Shown here piece by piece: positions 32,961-43,860 of a stretch of 60,000 nucleotides of DNA. The position numbers were made by a program, and so were the translations under genes. Origin of the DNA: Sphaeroforma sirkka (taxonomy: Eukaryota > Opisthokonta > Ichthyosporea > Ichthyophonida); assembly GCA_001586965.3 (NCBI GenBank), contig LUCW03000108.1, positions 1-60,000 on the forward strand, in the 5' to 3' direction. A model generated the notes under the pieces. That model had not been told where the DNA came from. It was given only the letters and a program-made list of their open reading frames with translations, and ran no database searches. How positions within the stretch are numbered: position 1 is the first letter of the stretch; each line of letters starts with the position of its first letter.

Positions 32961-35020
32961 ATGGCTAAGGGTACTTCTAAAGGCAAGGGAGCCGCTAGCT
33001 CTAAGCCTGCTAAGCCTGCCGAGGTTCCTGAGGTCCCTGTGGAAACACCTAGCCTGTCTGGAGTTGAGCCTGCCGAGGATACTGTTGGGGAAGCAAATTC
33101 TGAGGTTGGTACAGAGGATTATTCTGAGGATGACTCGTCGGATCCTAAAGCCTTGGAAGAAGAGGTATCTCTACTACGCGGAAAGGCTCGCCAGCGTCCG
33201 TGTATCACCTAGGAGTGAAGCTCAGGACCCCAGCTTGCCCCCCCTGACCACGTGCCGTCAAATATTGGGGATAAGCGTCGAAAGGCTGGAAAATTCGTGG
33301 ATACGAATGTCGGGGGCATTATAACTCCACATCTAAAGGACACTCCAGCACAAATCCGGCGTGAAAAGGAAGTATTGGACCTGTCCGAAAATTTCGGTTT
33401 CGCCATCGATGGAGAAGCCATTCCATTCAGCTCAAATCTTGGGGCCGAAGCTGAGGACGCCATAACTCGACAACGAGTGGCTGGATCCTCTCAATCTCAA
33501 CGCCAATTGAACCGCACTGAAGCGCTCTTGAAGGAGCTAGCGGCAGCAGCAGTTGTGGACCCCTCTATCGTGTCCCACTTGGCTGATATTCTTCCTATAC
33601 CGAAGAAGAAAAAAAAATTCGGGCCGGGTTTCGAACCCGAGACCTACTGGTTTACCAGCCAGTATGTTTACCACTAAGCCAGTTACCACTGGCGAGATAG
33701 ATAATATTTCAAAATTTAATCTCTATAGCTCTGATGCTACCATCGACCATCCTCTTGACAAACCTAACCCTGTCAGAGGATATGATCGTATGGAACTCGA
33801 TGAGGCTTACCATCCTCGTAATATCGACCCTCATTTGCCAACTAACCCTGGTAATCACGATTTTGGCAATCGCTACACCAGTACCTCGTTAGAGAGTTCC
33901 CGCTCTAATCCTGAGGATGAGGAAGTGAGAACCAGACATACTCGTCTCAGGCTATTACGCTCTGGTATGCAAGTCCTTGAGGACCGTCTATTGAATGACT
34001 CTGACCTTGACGATAGGAAAGCGGATAACATTCGCTATCTAATCGATAACAAGAGAAAGGAAATAGACACCATCTTGGCACTAGCAGCCCGTAGCACTGA
34101 GCATGAGCCTCGTGAACACTTAGAACCAAGCTTTATAAAGCAGCTAGGTAACGCGCAGGCTGAGGTCGATTTCTCTACTAATGAGAGTACAGTGGAGACA
34201 CTGAAGGCCTTCGACCAACTTAAGGAGTCTGCCAGCCTTAGGGATAAGCAGATGATGAATGCCTTTATTCATTTCTGCGAGCCAGGTGAATGGCGAACTA
34301 TCTTGAAGGCTCATGAGCCCAACTGGAAAGCCCTACCCTGGCACCAGTTGCGTGATAATATACTTAACACCTTTTTTTGAAGATGCACGTGACCGTGAAC
34401 TTCTAGAGTCTCGCAAGTTCTTTTGCGAACGATACCACTATTCGAGGTGCTCTAGCTCATATGACACATATGAATACTCGGATGGGTGGTCGTACCTATA
34501 CTGGCGAATACTTATTAATTTGTCAGATGATGGAGACTCTGGGAGCTAACCTCTTTAAGAAAGTCAATGATGACATCATCGCCTATGGTGATTTATGATC
34601 TATGCCTTGGTCTGTCTTTGAGAAGATAGTACACAAGCATACCAATTCCTCTACTAGAGTACTTAGTACCACGAGCTACACCCAGCCCACTAAGCGAAAC
34701 GCAGTAGAGACTAATACTGCGCGTAGTACTAAGAAACCTCGCACTACTACTGGAGGGGGTACTGGCTCTACTTCTACCGAACCGAAAGGTGATAAGAAGG
34801 TGAGAGCGCCTTGCAAGAAGTGTGGTTACAACCTCACAAAACGTAATGGCAAGTGGAATGGTAGACACGACCCTGTTAAGTGTGCACCAGGCAAGCCAGA
34901 TTTTGGACACTATATGAAAGAGTGTGCTACTTGCAAGGGTACTAACGGTTGGCACAAAGAGGATTGCAAGGACTTACCAGACGTCAAGTTAAGCACTGAC
35001 AGTACCATATGTGCGCACTA
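32961..35020 (+). pseudogene. gag: Family A gag, copy 2
   Basis: It starts at ATG 32961 with a Lys/Ala/Pro/Glu-rich disordered leader. It shifts frame near 33205 and 33250, reads on to 33600, is broken by the tRNA-like insert, then runs 33700-34380 (helical region with R-L-R-L-L-R-S-G-M-Q-V-L and L-K-A-F-D-Q-L-K). It shifts again near 34376 and 34422 and stops at TGA 34597-34599, where copy 1 has CGA. The last part (34602-35020) carries two zinc-knuckle-like clusters (34813-34890 and 34924-34970). The gag end overlaps the pol start at 35010 in the -1 frame, an arrangement that fits frameshifted Gag-Pol. Confidence 0.8.
33618..33690 (-). tRNA. tRNA-like sequence (pseudo-tRNA or SINE head) inside gag
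   Basis: On the reverse strand 33681-33671 reads tggcttagtgg, a good pol III A box. 33640-33626 contains gggttcgaaaccc, a B box with a T-arm able to form five pairs. A run of nine T follows at 33617-33609 as a pol III terminator. A middle stem pairs actgg with ccagt around an 8-base loop, one more than a normal anticodon loop. The 5' bases do not pair with the 3' acceptor bases, so it is not a standard tRNA. The stretch is where the gag frame is interrupted. Confidence 0.55.
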
Positions 35021-36249
35021 GAGCAAGATTATGAGAAAATGTTCAATAAAATCTATACCAAAGGAGATGAACGTATCTTTCAAACAGTTTTCGTAAATGG
35101 AGAAAAGTTATGGCACTATTTGATCCAGGGGCTGAAGTCTCTGCTATCTCATGCCGAGTAGCCTACGCTACAGATATGGCTGTCCATAACGAAACAACTG
35201 ATTTAATCTTGGGAAATGGCAAAGTTACTACTTGCGAACAAGCCATTGACTATGCACACATAATGCTGTCAGATAGAAGAGAAGTGAAGACTCACCTAAT
35301 CGTTACTGACATGTCTCAGAAATACGATTTAATTATAGGTATGACTGATCTTCTCAGTTTAGGTATAACACTCACTGGTCTGCCTAATGGGCTAGACCCG
35401 AATAAAGATCAGTCAGATGATAATATGTTAAAGATACCTAAACCTCCGGAAGGTGAAGCAAAGGATATGATTCCGCACTTCACCGATATAATTATGGACT
35501 TAATTATACAAAACAGGAAGATTGCAATAACTGACTGGTGTATGTTTAAGTTCTCTAATGGGTACGTTAGACTTGACTTAACAAACGTCGACTTCTCTAA
35601 GTTAAAGTGTCCTTCACATAACTACGTGAGTTGGAGACACAAAGACGTTGTCAAAACCCAAATCGAAGATTGGTTAAAACAGGGTCTAATTGAAATCAAT
35701 TATGATGCAACCCCAGTTAACTTAGCTCTCTTAGCGGTCGATCAATATAAATCTGATGGAACGTTTAGTAAAACAAGAGTAGTACTAGACCTGTCGCCAA
35801 TCAACAAACTAATTCCGCAACATAGTTTTCCCTTACCTAAGATAAGCGAGATACTACGCAAAATGGAGGGTGCGACTATCTTTTCCAAGATAGACTTAAA
35901 AGCTGCATTCCATCAACTACAAATATATCAGCCTCATAGGAAATACTTTTCCTTTACTTGGCAAGGTAAGAAGTACCAGTTTAAAGGTGCACCTGAAGGC
36001 TTACACATGTTACCTTCTTTCTTCCAACAAGTTATGATGGAACTATTTGCGGACCTGTCGTATAACGTATCAGTCTATTTAGATGATATAGTTATCTTTA
36101 CAAAGACAGCACATGAACATGCTAAACTCGTTAAAGAAGTCTTAAAGCGACTTAATCATGCTAAACTTAAGATTAACGAAGACAAGTGTTCTTTTGCTAA
36201 AGATACTATATACACTTACTTGGCTACAAAGTATCTGCAGCAGGGGTAG
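35010..36249 (+). pseudogene. pol: Family A protease and reverse transcriptase, copy 2
   Basis: The pol frame opens at ATG 35010, loses one base in an A-run near 35105, and continues open from 35110 to 36249. Protease motif F-D-P-G-A lies at about 35119-35133. RT has V-V-L-D-L-S (about 35780), F-S-K-I-D-L-K-A-A-F (35882-35910) and catalytic Y-L-D-D (about 36076-36087). The frame ends at a small insertion near 36210 and resumes beyond it. Compared with copy 1 the RT region is nearly clean, so copy 2 shows the ancestral reading best. Confidence 0.9.
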
Positions 36250-37493
36250 AAATTGATCCTGGCAAGAAACAGTTTCTGTTGGATTTATCAACACCAATTA
36301 CTGGAAGAGATGTGAACTCTGTGTGTGGGTTTGTTAACTTCTTCTCGGATTCGGTACCGCATCTTTCTCATTACTTAAAGCCTTTCAGTCACCTACGGCT
36401 GCACAAAGGACCTTTGGGAAAGCTTTGGACTAAAGAATGTGATGATGCATTTAAACTAGTCAAAAGTAAAGTAATGGACGCACCCATCATGCAGTACCCT
36501 GTGGATGGTGTCCCATTCCAAGTAGCAACCGACGCTTCAGATCGAGCGGTAGGTGGAGTGCTTTACCAAACGATAAATGGTAAACCGCGCTACATACAAT
36601 TCTTTAGCAAGAGTTATAATAAGAGTCAACGGAATTACCCTACCGTTAAACAAGAGCTCCTTGCTATAGTTACTGCGCTAAGACAGTTTAAAGACTACCT
36701 TTATGGAAGTTACTTTACTGTCGCCTGTGATCAAAAGTCTTTAACATACTTAAAAGATATGAACCCTGATTCACAGTTGGTGAGCCGCTGGCATGACATT
36801 ATTGCCAAGTTCGCTTTTAATATAACACACATTCCAGGAATACATAACCATCTTCCTGACATGCTCTCTCGACTTGTGCCCGACTACCAGAAAACAGTCA
36901 AAGAGTTATTAGCAACCGATTGGATGCTAAATAAGAAATGGTTTAACCTCGCTCAATCACGATGGGGTCCATTTACTGTTGATATGTTTGCCGCAGAACA
37001 TAACAAACAGGTTTCTGAATATAGGTCGTTGACTCATCCTAAAGGTGATGCATTTCAGCTTGACTTATCAAAGCATAATGCGTGGGCTAACCCACCTTGT
37101 CAACTTATCGCACAGTTGTTAAATTATGTTAATATTACTAAATCTACCATTACGCTGTGTTGTCCCTTACGTAACTCCGACCCATGGATACGTGATTTAA
37201 TTAATATGATTCAAGACGAACCTATTTATGTCGACCGTGAAACCGACACGTTCTTGTATCAGGGATCCTATTCTATTAAGAAGACGCCTTGGAAACACAC
37301 CATTGTTTGTCGCATCGGTCCTGCAGGTACCACTAAGTGGAAACCCTCAACCGAATTCTTAGCTAAACTAGAGGAGTCTAAAGAGTTTGAACAAAAGCTC
37401 AAGACTCGTACAACACATGCACCCAACAAGATTGCAGTCGAGGTAATGCCGATTGAAACGGCATTAGATCGTAAAAAACATGGAACTAGCTAA
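36250..37493 (+). pseudogene. Family A RT thumb, RNase H and methyltransferase-like block, copy 2
   Basis: This 404-codon open frame (36279-37493) has the RT thumb/connection, then RNase H (T-D-A-S-D-R-A-V at about 36531-36554, Q-E-L-L-A-I at 36651, H-I-P-G-I-H-N-H-L-P-D-M-L-S-R at 36829-36873). The extra block is at 36960-37290: F-T-V-D-M-F-A, then W-A-N-P-P-C, then L-C-C-P-L-R-N-S-D-P-W. The D-x-F-A / N-P-P / P-W pattern is that of the methyltransferase-like segment after RNase H in DIRS elements. It ends at a frameshift near 37480 ahead of the integrase. Confidence 0.85.
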
Positions 37494-39220
37494 GGCCATG
37501 GATCAAAGACTCAAAACTCTAAGAGAACCTGAAGCTCGCACTCAACTACTTAAAGCGCTGCTTAAAAAAGAACAGCCAGGAGTGGCGAAACAACTGAAGA
37601 AGATACTTCAACAATCCAATGTTGTCAATTATGTATCTCAGGACTCTACCCTCCTGATACTGAGGTTGCCCTTTCCAACAGGACTATGGTTCATCCAGCC
37701 AGCGTTACGCAGAATCTGACTGACTTAGAGGAGCTCGAAAGTAGAGTTAAAATTATACATAATTTAACGCATCGAGCATATGAGCATACTTATAAAATGG
37801 CTATTCGTGCAGGGCTTGATCACCCGGCGCTGAAAGAAACCATACGTGAAGTATACCGACGCTGTACTGATTGTGAAAAGAACCAGATCAAGCGATACGG
37901 TTGGGCACCTAAAAAAAGTGTGACAGAAGACCAACCGATGCGCCGAGTCATAGTCGATTTGGTTAAACTCCCGCGATCCAAGCATACTGGCGATGTATAT
38001 ATCTGTCATTTCTTATGTGTGGCTTCGGGCTATAACTTGCTTTATGCAATACCGAACAAACGTCCACAAACAGTGGCAGAATTATGCTATCACGTCTTTA
38101 ATGACTTCGGTTTCCCCGAGTACTATGTTCTGATAACGGTAGTGAGTTTTGTACCGACGTAATGGAGGCACTTATACTCGTATCAGGCATGACCCATAGG
38201 CGTGGTGTTCCTTACAAACCTCAAACGCAGGGTGCAAATGAGACACGTCATAGAGAACTTAAGAAACTCTTGCGTACCGCACTAGACGACGTTGAGGATA
38301 TGTGGCCTTATCATTTGAAATGGGTTCAGACTCAAATGAATAACTGCATGAATCCTCAAACTGGAACACTCCGTTTCACTATTTCTTTGGCCGCTATAGT
38401 GAATTACAAGCAACGTTTGATAAAACTGCGCCCGAAACACGCTACCCCGTGGCTTCAAAAGATCGAGCATATGCAGAACGTTGTTTACCCCTGTTTACTC
38501 GAGCACAAGAATCGCGTCCTACTTAAAGCGTATGACCGATGGAATAACACTAAGAACATTGTTCAGTTCAAAGTCGGCGATTACGTTAACATTATAAATC
38601 GAAACGCCAACGTTACCGAACTCTCTTCTAAGACGATAGGACCTTTTGTTATTTCCTACCATGATGAGAAGAGTGATACTTACGAAGTGAATAACATTGA
38701 TGGTACTAGCGCAACCAATCTAGGCACTCACCGTATCCCTACCTCCGAACTCTCATTCGCTCGCTCATTTGATTCTGATGTACCAGTTATGGAGTCACAA
38801 GTCAAAGATATAATTGACAAAACATCCGAAGACGGTTACACTTACTACAAGACCCGTTTCATGGATGGGACAGTAGCTTGGCTAACCTCCGATGCATTTC
38901 GTGAATCTCGCGACTTTCTTCGTATCTTTAATAAGAAATGGAATAAGCGTTTACATAAGAACACACGAGATAAACGAAAAGGGTTTCCTCAGGTGACTAC
39001 AAACCCTGACGGATCTGAAATTCCCTATTTGCCACCTACTTCCTACGTGACTAAACTTTCTGATCTGCTTACCAACAGTGCAGAAAATTGTTCAAACTTA
39101 CTTACTAATGAAGAACAGCCTTTGGCTAATACCTTACCAAATAATAAACGTAAGGCGCCTACATCGGAAATGGTTACTGGACCAAATACTAAACGACATA
39201 GAGTACAACATGAGTCTTGA
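37480..39220 (+). pseudogene. Family A integrase and C-terminal tail, copy 2
   Basis: 37480-37685 is a Lys/Glu/Gln-rich linker. The integrase zinc-binding part spans 37755-37880 (H-x3-H ... C-T-D-C), and I-V-D-L-V-K at about 37950 holds the first Asp. At 38128 the frame slips: D-N-G-S-E-F (38132-38150) is in another frame, and the open frame from 38162 to 39220 then carries G-A-N-E-T (Glu), the C-terminal domain with I-G-P-F-V-I (about 38635-38655) and a tail with basic clusters N-K-R-K and T-K-R-H-R. The slip at 38128 is identical in copy 1 (4981-4990). Confidence 0.88.
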
Positions 39221-39349
39221 ACTCGTACATATAGGCACATACTTACTCGATAAGTCATGACCGAAACCGTTTTTTACTTTGGTTTTCGCTTTACCAACTA
39301 GATCGTATCTTAACGTACGTTCGTAGTTCTAAAAGCTACTGGGGGGCTA

Positions 39350-39705
39350 TGTAGAAATACGGCCTCCGGTCAGTCTAAAATATCAAGATCAATTGAGATA
39401 ATACATTGGTTTTTTATTTGTATTTTAAATAATTAGTACAAGCTCTTTTTCCAATATTTCCAAAGTGTTCTAAATTCACATTAGTAGATTGATGGCTCCA
39501 ATAGCCTGAGTATTTGGTATGACTCATCTACTTGGACCTATTTGAGACATTAGTAGATGTAAGGACTTATTATAAACTATTTACAAATTTTATAATCTCC
39601 GAACTACTACTTATTGATTTTTTGGTCCCGCCAATCCAATCTATTTTTTTAACTTTTGAAAACTCCAGTAAAACCGACTTACGTTATTATGTCTATTTAC
39701 AAATT
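39350..39705 (+). repeat. 3' LTR of family A copy 2, altered and truncated
   Basis: It starts TGTAGAAATACGG after the polypurine tract ctactggggggcta. It follows the 5' LTR at first but carries an extra attagtagatt near 39481, further small changes between 39560 and 39670, and loses all similarity after about 39702. The last 230 bases of a normal LTR are absent. This divergence from the 5' LTR implies later rearrangement. Confidence 0.85.
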
Positions 39706-41235
39706 TTGGTCAGTATTGTACACAAAGATGAACTGACACCTGTCATAGTGTCATAAGAGATACGACACTTATATACGACACTTATATAAGATATATTTTA
39801 CACTTAAGTGTGAACAATATACTTATAGATGGCCAAGTGAAGGATATATATATATATATATAATCCTTCCTATAGGATGAAATAAAGTTATACGTTACAT
39901 GATTCAATTTATCATCACAGCCGACAAGGGCGTCTCACGGACCACGGTCCCACGGTCACTTCCGCCCAGATCAGTGTCACTGTCGAGTACACCTGCTGCG
40001 CGATCCGTTCAACCCTCGGTCCGTCCTGAAATCTCTATTGGAAACTCTCAATGCTCTATAAATATCTTTCATTTTTTTATGTCATACTGGTACGGAGTCT
40101 TTTCTGGTATCATCATTTTTTAAATTGTCATTGGAAAAGCACTTTGGGGTTTTAACCGTTTTTTGTCAATTGAAGAAGGCTATGGATTTTTCATGTGACT
40201 ATCATTATTCATAGCCCTAAAAAAAGCATAGAAGGCTATGGAGTATTTTAGGATATCATAATTTAGAATCACTTTTTCATTGGCCATTTCTGGTTTCATG
40301 GATTTTTTATTTTTACAGTTGATGGGAGTTTTTTTTTTAAATGTTTTTTGTTATTAAAAAAATATGACAGTACGAGATACATAAGGACACTGTGTCCTGT
40401 ACCAGTCAGAAAGTGTGTGACCAGAGTATGAAAATAGTGGAGTCTAACTCTGGTGAACCTAGATATTTTCCTTTTTATATATGTATTTTTAAGACCACAA
40501 ATATAACACCAAAAGTGTGCCTTTTTTTAAAATTAGTTTAAAAAAAAACAACACATACATTTTGTAAAATGTTTTTATTTTATAAAAAAGAACAAAATGT
40601 AAAACAGCGATGATAATTCGCATAAATACATAGTCTGATTAGCCTCCCCTCTATTCAAATGGAGGCTATGTATTTCGTTAAAAAAAAATACTGGAATACG
40701 TACTGTAACAGTGTAAATACAGTGTACAACATCACCGTCTTTAAAAAAAACAACAACAAATATATAAAAACAGATCAACTATCATTCTTCAATTCTTGGG
40801 TTCCTGGCCCCTGGGGCCTAGTTCTAGTTATCTACTAAAAGAGTAGGCAGTACACTGCTCCTGGGCTCTGGCCCCTGCCCCTGGGTTGTTTGGGACTTGG
40901 AAAGTTGGAATATGCATTCGGAATTTCGGAGTGCTATTTTGTTTTGTTTTTAATTTTTTGTGTTTATATTAAAAAAAACAACAAAAAGCCAAAAAACAAC
41001 AACAAAACGAAAACAACAAACTGCAAATGTTGAAATGATACAAAGTCAGAAAAAAAATTAAAAAAAAGTAGCTTTTTTTGACTTTGTGGTTATTTTACTC
41101 TCTATCACCACTTCATCTGGTTGGCTGGTTTAACCAATAAAAAAAAACTCTTTTGACGCATTTGTGCACAGAGTATCCTCCACGATATACATGATACATA
41201 CCACCATAAAATCCAAGATTGAAAATGATAAATGG
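39706..41235. other. AT-rich spacer, nothing recognised
   Basis: Homopolymer A and T runs are frequent (40060-41090). Phrases such as aaggctatgga repeat near 40170 and 40230. Short ORFs lack any family signature. Confidence 0.5.
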
Positions 41236-41467
41236 TCCACAGTTTGTCAGTTTTGCAACTCCACAGTCCACAGTCCACGGTCCACAGTTTGTCAGTTTTG
41301 CAACTCCACAGTCCACAGTCCACGGTCCACACTCTACACTCCCACAGTGTGGCACAGTCCCACAGGCCACAGGGCCACAGACCTCAGTGAGTTTAAAAGC
41401 GACTATGTATATAAATAGAATTGTAGACTCTGTGATCAGACTGTAGTCTGTAGTCTGTACTCTGTAG
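41236..41467. repeat. Heptamer minisatellite (TCCACAG and CTGTAGT types)
   Basis: 41236-41330 consists of tccacag, tccacag and tccacgg units arranged as a 44-base block (tccacagtttgtcagttttg onward) that is itself repeated twice. 41330-41380 continues with ccacag words. 41437-41467 reads ctgtagt, ctgtagt, ctgtact, ctgtaga. All have a 7-base step. ORFs over it are repeat-derived. Confidence 0.75.
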
Positions 41468-41665
41468 AAAGGAACAAAAGCGAAGGAATGAAGGACAAGA
41501 TGAAGTGAGCTATTGTGACAGCCTATGTACAGGGCACAGGCCGCAGCCGCCCAGGCCCCATGGCAGGGCCCTCTGACTCTCTACTACTCTATACTCGAGA
41601 GAGAGGGGGAGTAAAGAGGCCCTCCAGAGTGGAGAGTAGACCCCTGGCGGCAGTGGTAGGTCACA

Positions 41666-41768
41666 GACTCGAGAAATTTTGAGCCACCACTGTAAGAGCC
41701 ACCTAAACCGCCACCTACAAATCGAGCCACTTAAATTGGCCACCATTGTAAGACCTACAGTCGCCACC
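41666..41768 (+). repeat. Left terminal inverted repeat of foldback element
   Basis: It pairs with 42537-42645. It contains GCCACC or GCCACT six times with spacings of about 12 to 22 bases. The outer end near gactcgagaaattttga is less conserved than the core. Confidence 0.75.
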
Positions 41769-41958
41769 TTCATCCATTATTGACACCATCCGTGAAAATC
41801 CTGACATGACATCACCATTACTATAGTAATCATAGTAAAACACACATGCGTACAATACATAGTATATGTGTGTAAACACCACGAAAATTGAGCGTTATAT
41901 CGAGTTTGTATTGATCCGTACTGAGAGATTATATAGCTAGAAGTGAGTCCAGAAAATC

Positions 41959-42315
41959 ATGTCAGTCAAAGTGGAGCGTAAGTCACAGTACCATCCGGCA
42001 GAGAAGGTTGTAAAGACCGGTGTACTCTTTGAACTTCCAACTGGATTTCACGAGGTTGTTAATGTAGATGCTTTTGGAGATTGTGGGTATTTATCACTTC
42101 TAGAAGATCCTATTTTTGAGACATGGACAGTCAAAAAGCTACGAAGCGTACTCACAAGTCTGGAGACATCTGTTTTCGTTGATACTGCAAACAATCTGCT
42201 TGGAGCCCACAGTGGTACATCAGCATTGGAAAGTTGGCGCACCGATCAAAGGAAAGAAAGAGAGTGGATGAATGATGTAGTGATGTTGACAGTACTTCTG
42301 GTATTCAACGGGTAA
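41959..42315 (+). CDS. OTU cysteine protease-like ORF (N-terminal part)
   Basis: This 118-codon ORF lies inside the foldback element, about 25 bases downstream of a TATA-like sequence. Residues 35-48 read N-V-D-A-F-G-D-C-G-Y-L-S-L-L. The D-x-x-G-D-C-G-(Y/F) pattern matches the Asp/Cys catalytic entry of OTU-family deubiquitinating peptidases, with Cys42 the candidate nucleophile. A W-x-n-E-W-M-N-D-V-V-M-L segment follows at 105-113, where OTU domains have W-x-x-x-x-E-I. The catalytic His, which lies much later in the family, is missing because the ORF stops at 42313. OTU domains occur in several transposon-encoded proteins. An AATAAA lies at 42396. The call rests on a short motif. Confidence 0.4.
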   Translation: MSVKVERKSQYHPAEKVVKTGVLFELPTGFHEVVNVDAFGDCGYLSLLEDPIFETWTVKKLRSVLTSLETSVFVDTANNLLGAHSGTSALESWRTDQRKEREWMNDVVMLTVLLVFNG

Positions 42316-42536
42316 CGCGGGAAGTAGTCAAGAGTCTTCTTCGCCAGAAGGACTTATATAATCGTGGTGATTGCAAATTGAAGAGAGCGAGGACAATAAA
42401 TACATACAAGATTAAATTTCGGTTCAGACAAGACATGTCTCAATACACAAATATACGCATATTATTAGGCATAAATCATACTTATAATTTTTTAAATTTT
42501 AGTGTATACACATACAGTATACTATGGTATCGCGTA

Positions 42537-42645
42537 GGTGACGCCTGTAGGTGGCTCTTACAATGGTGGCCAATTTGGGTGGCTCGAACTGTAGGTGGCA
42601 GTTTAGGTGGCTCTTATAGCGGTGGCATCAAGATTGCTTCAGACT
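42537..42645 (-). repeat. Right terminal inverted repeat of foldback element
   Basis: Reverse complement of 41666-41768. The strongest core is ggtggccaattt with cttacaatggt before it. It has one extra ggtggc word compared with the left copy. Confidence 0.75.
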
Positions 42646-43860
42646 CAAAATAAAACTCAATATTGGACACAATATTCAGGACAGTGGGCCTGGGCAACGG
42701 TCATAACGTTATGGGATAGGGGATATAAGTTGCACGTAAACGCATATTTATTAGATTTTAAAACGTTATAACGGTTATAATGTGATCAGAAGGGCCTACC
42801 TAAGTTCCTTTATAGGACTGATTCGTATCGTGAACATGATACACACTTTAAAGGCCCGCAAGTTACACCTATGAGCATAAAAAGGACCGCATATAAAATA
42901 AAAGTTGAATGTAAACGTATATTAATTCGATTTATAAAATGAAAACGGTTTGATGTTAGGCCTGGGTTGCTGAGCTCAGGTCTCAGGCCCAGCTCAGGGA
43001 GAAATGTAAAGACCTGCCGGGACTCTACTAAATGAGATAGGGACTGCGTCTGTGCGTCACATTCACTGCGCAATGAAAATATTTATTTTTGAAAATTGAC
43101 TGCGTAGGTGATCACTGATCCGTGATCTCTGATAGTGATCTGGGACCTGGGCCTGTGGGCTGGACAATAGAAATCCTCTCTCTATTGTCTATGGTCTCTA
43201 CCCTTTGCTGGTCTGGAAACCAGTAGTGTGACAGCCCGACAGCCTGACAGGGTGGGGGCCGGGGTGCTGGCCGCTGGGCCAGTGAGGAGTGGCCTGTCTG
43301 TGTGCTGTGGCTGTGAGACTATCTACAGCCAACAGTCCAGCACAACAAGAGCACAACAAGTCGCCAAAAAGTTGAAAAAAACTGTACTATTATTATGTAA
43401 AAGTGTGTACATACTGTGTAACTGTGTAATGATGTAAATATATTGTGTCGGCCAACAGATTGACCAATGACCAGTATCATTCATTACTCTCGACATATTA
43501 GATGGCTTTCATCATGGAGTAAAAAGTAAATATTATATCCCAGAGACCCGAGTCCCAGAGACAAAAAGTTGAACTCTGGAGTCAGGACAGTCACCGCCAG
43601 GAGACGACACTTAAGTATATACAAAACCGAAAACGTCGCTATTATATATGTGTGTAGGTAGTGAAATATTTACACCCAAAATGTCGAAACTGGTATCGCG
43701 CTAATGAATCAGCGATGTGCAATTGTATATATACTATAGAAGACCACAAAGCATATCCTCACTCAAATGTACAATTAGCACAACACCGTTTTCCGATGTA
43801 AGTGTGTGGAAAGTAATGGCGAGTTGCATGTAAGCGAGCGTTTGAAATAGCCTAAGGCAT
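42646..43860. other. Spacer with a degenerate direct repeat
   Basis: 42722-42782 and 42890-42955 are diverged direct copies (gtaaacgcatatttattagatt against gtaaacgtatattaattcgat). 43125-43330 is locally GC-rich. No gene is recognised. Confidence 0.4.

Larger units (their letters stand above)
32290..39705 (+). mobile_element. Family A Ty3/Gypsy-type retrotransposon, copy 2 (near full length)
   Basis: 5' LTR 32290-32881, gag 32961-35020, pol 35010-39220, 3' LTR from 39350, so about 7.4 kb. Domain order is gag, protease, RT, RNase H, methyltransferase-like block, integrase. It is almost identical to copy 1 over 34048-39349, but its 3' LTR is shorter and altered compared with its own 5' LTR. This is unexpected because both LTRs are made from one template, so the 3' end has been rearranged or truncated after insertion. 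Frameshifts lie in gag, at the protease start, at 36220 and in the integrase. Confidence 0.93.
41666..42645. mobile_element. Foldback/TIR element, about 980 bases
   Basis: Left repeat 41666-41768 and right repeat 42537-42645 are inverted copies with about 85 percent identity by eye. Each is built from irregularly spaced GCCACC words (for example gagccacctaaac, then gccacctaca). Such internally repetitive long TIRs are typical of foldback-type DNA transposons. The interior holds a 118-codon ORF with OTU-like features and a TATA-like sequence (attatatagc, about 41929). No transposase is visible, so this is probably a non-autonomous derivative. Target duplication is not clear. Confidence 0.7.

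Noticed and set aside
41105..41446. Trp/Cys-rich and Ser-rich ORFs on both strands
   Set aside because: Translations of the TCCACAG heptamer repeat; repeat period explains the amino-acid periodicity.
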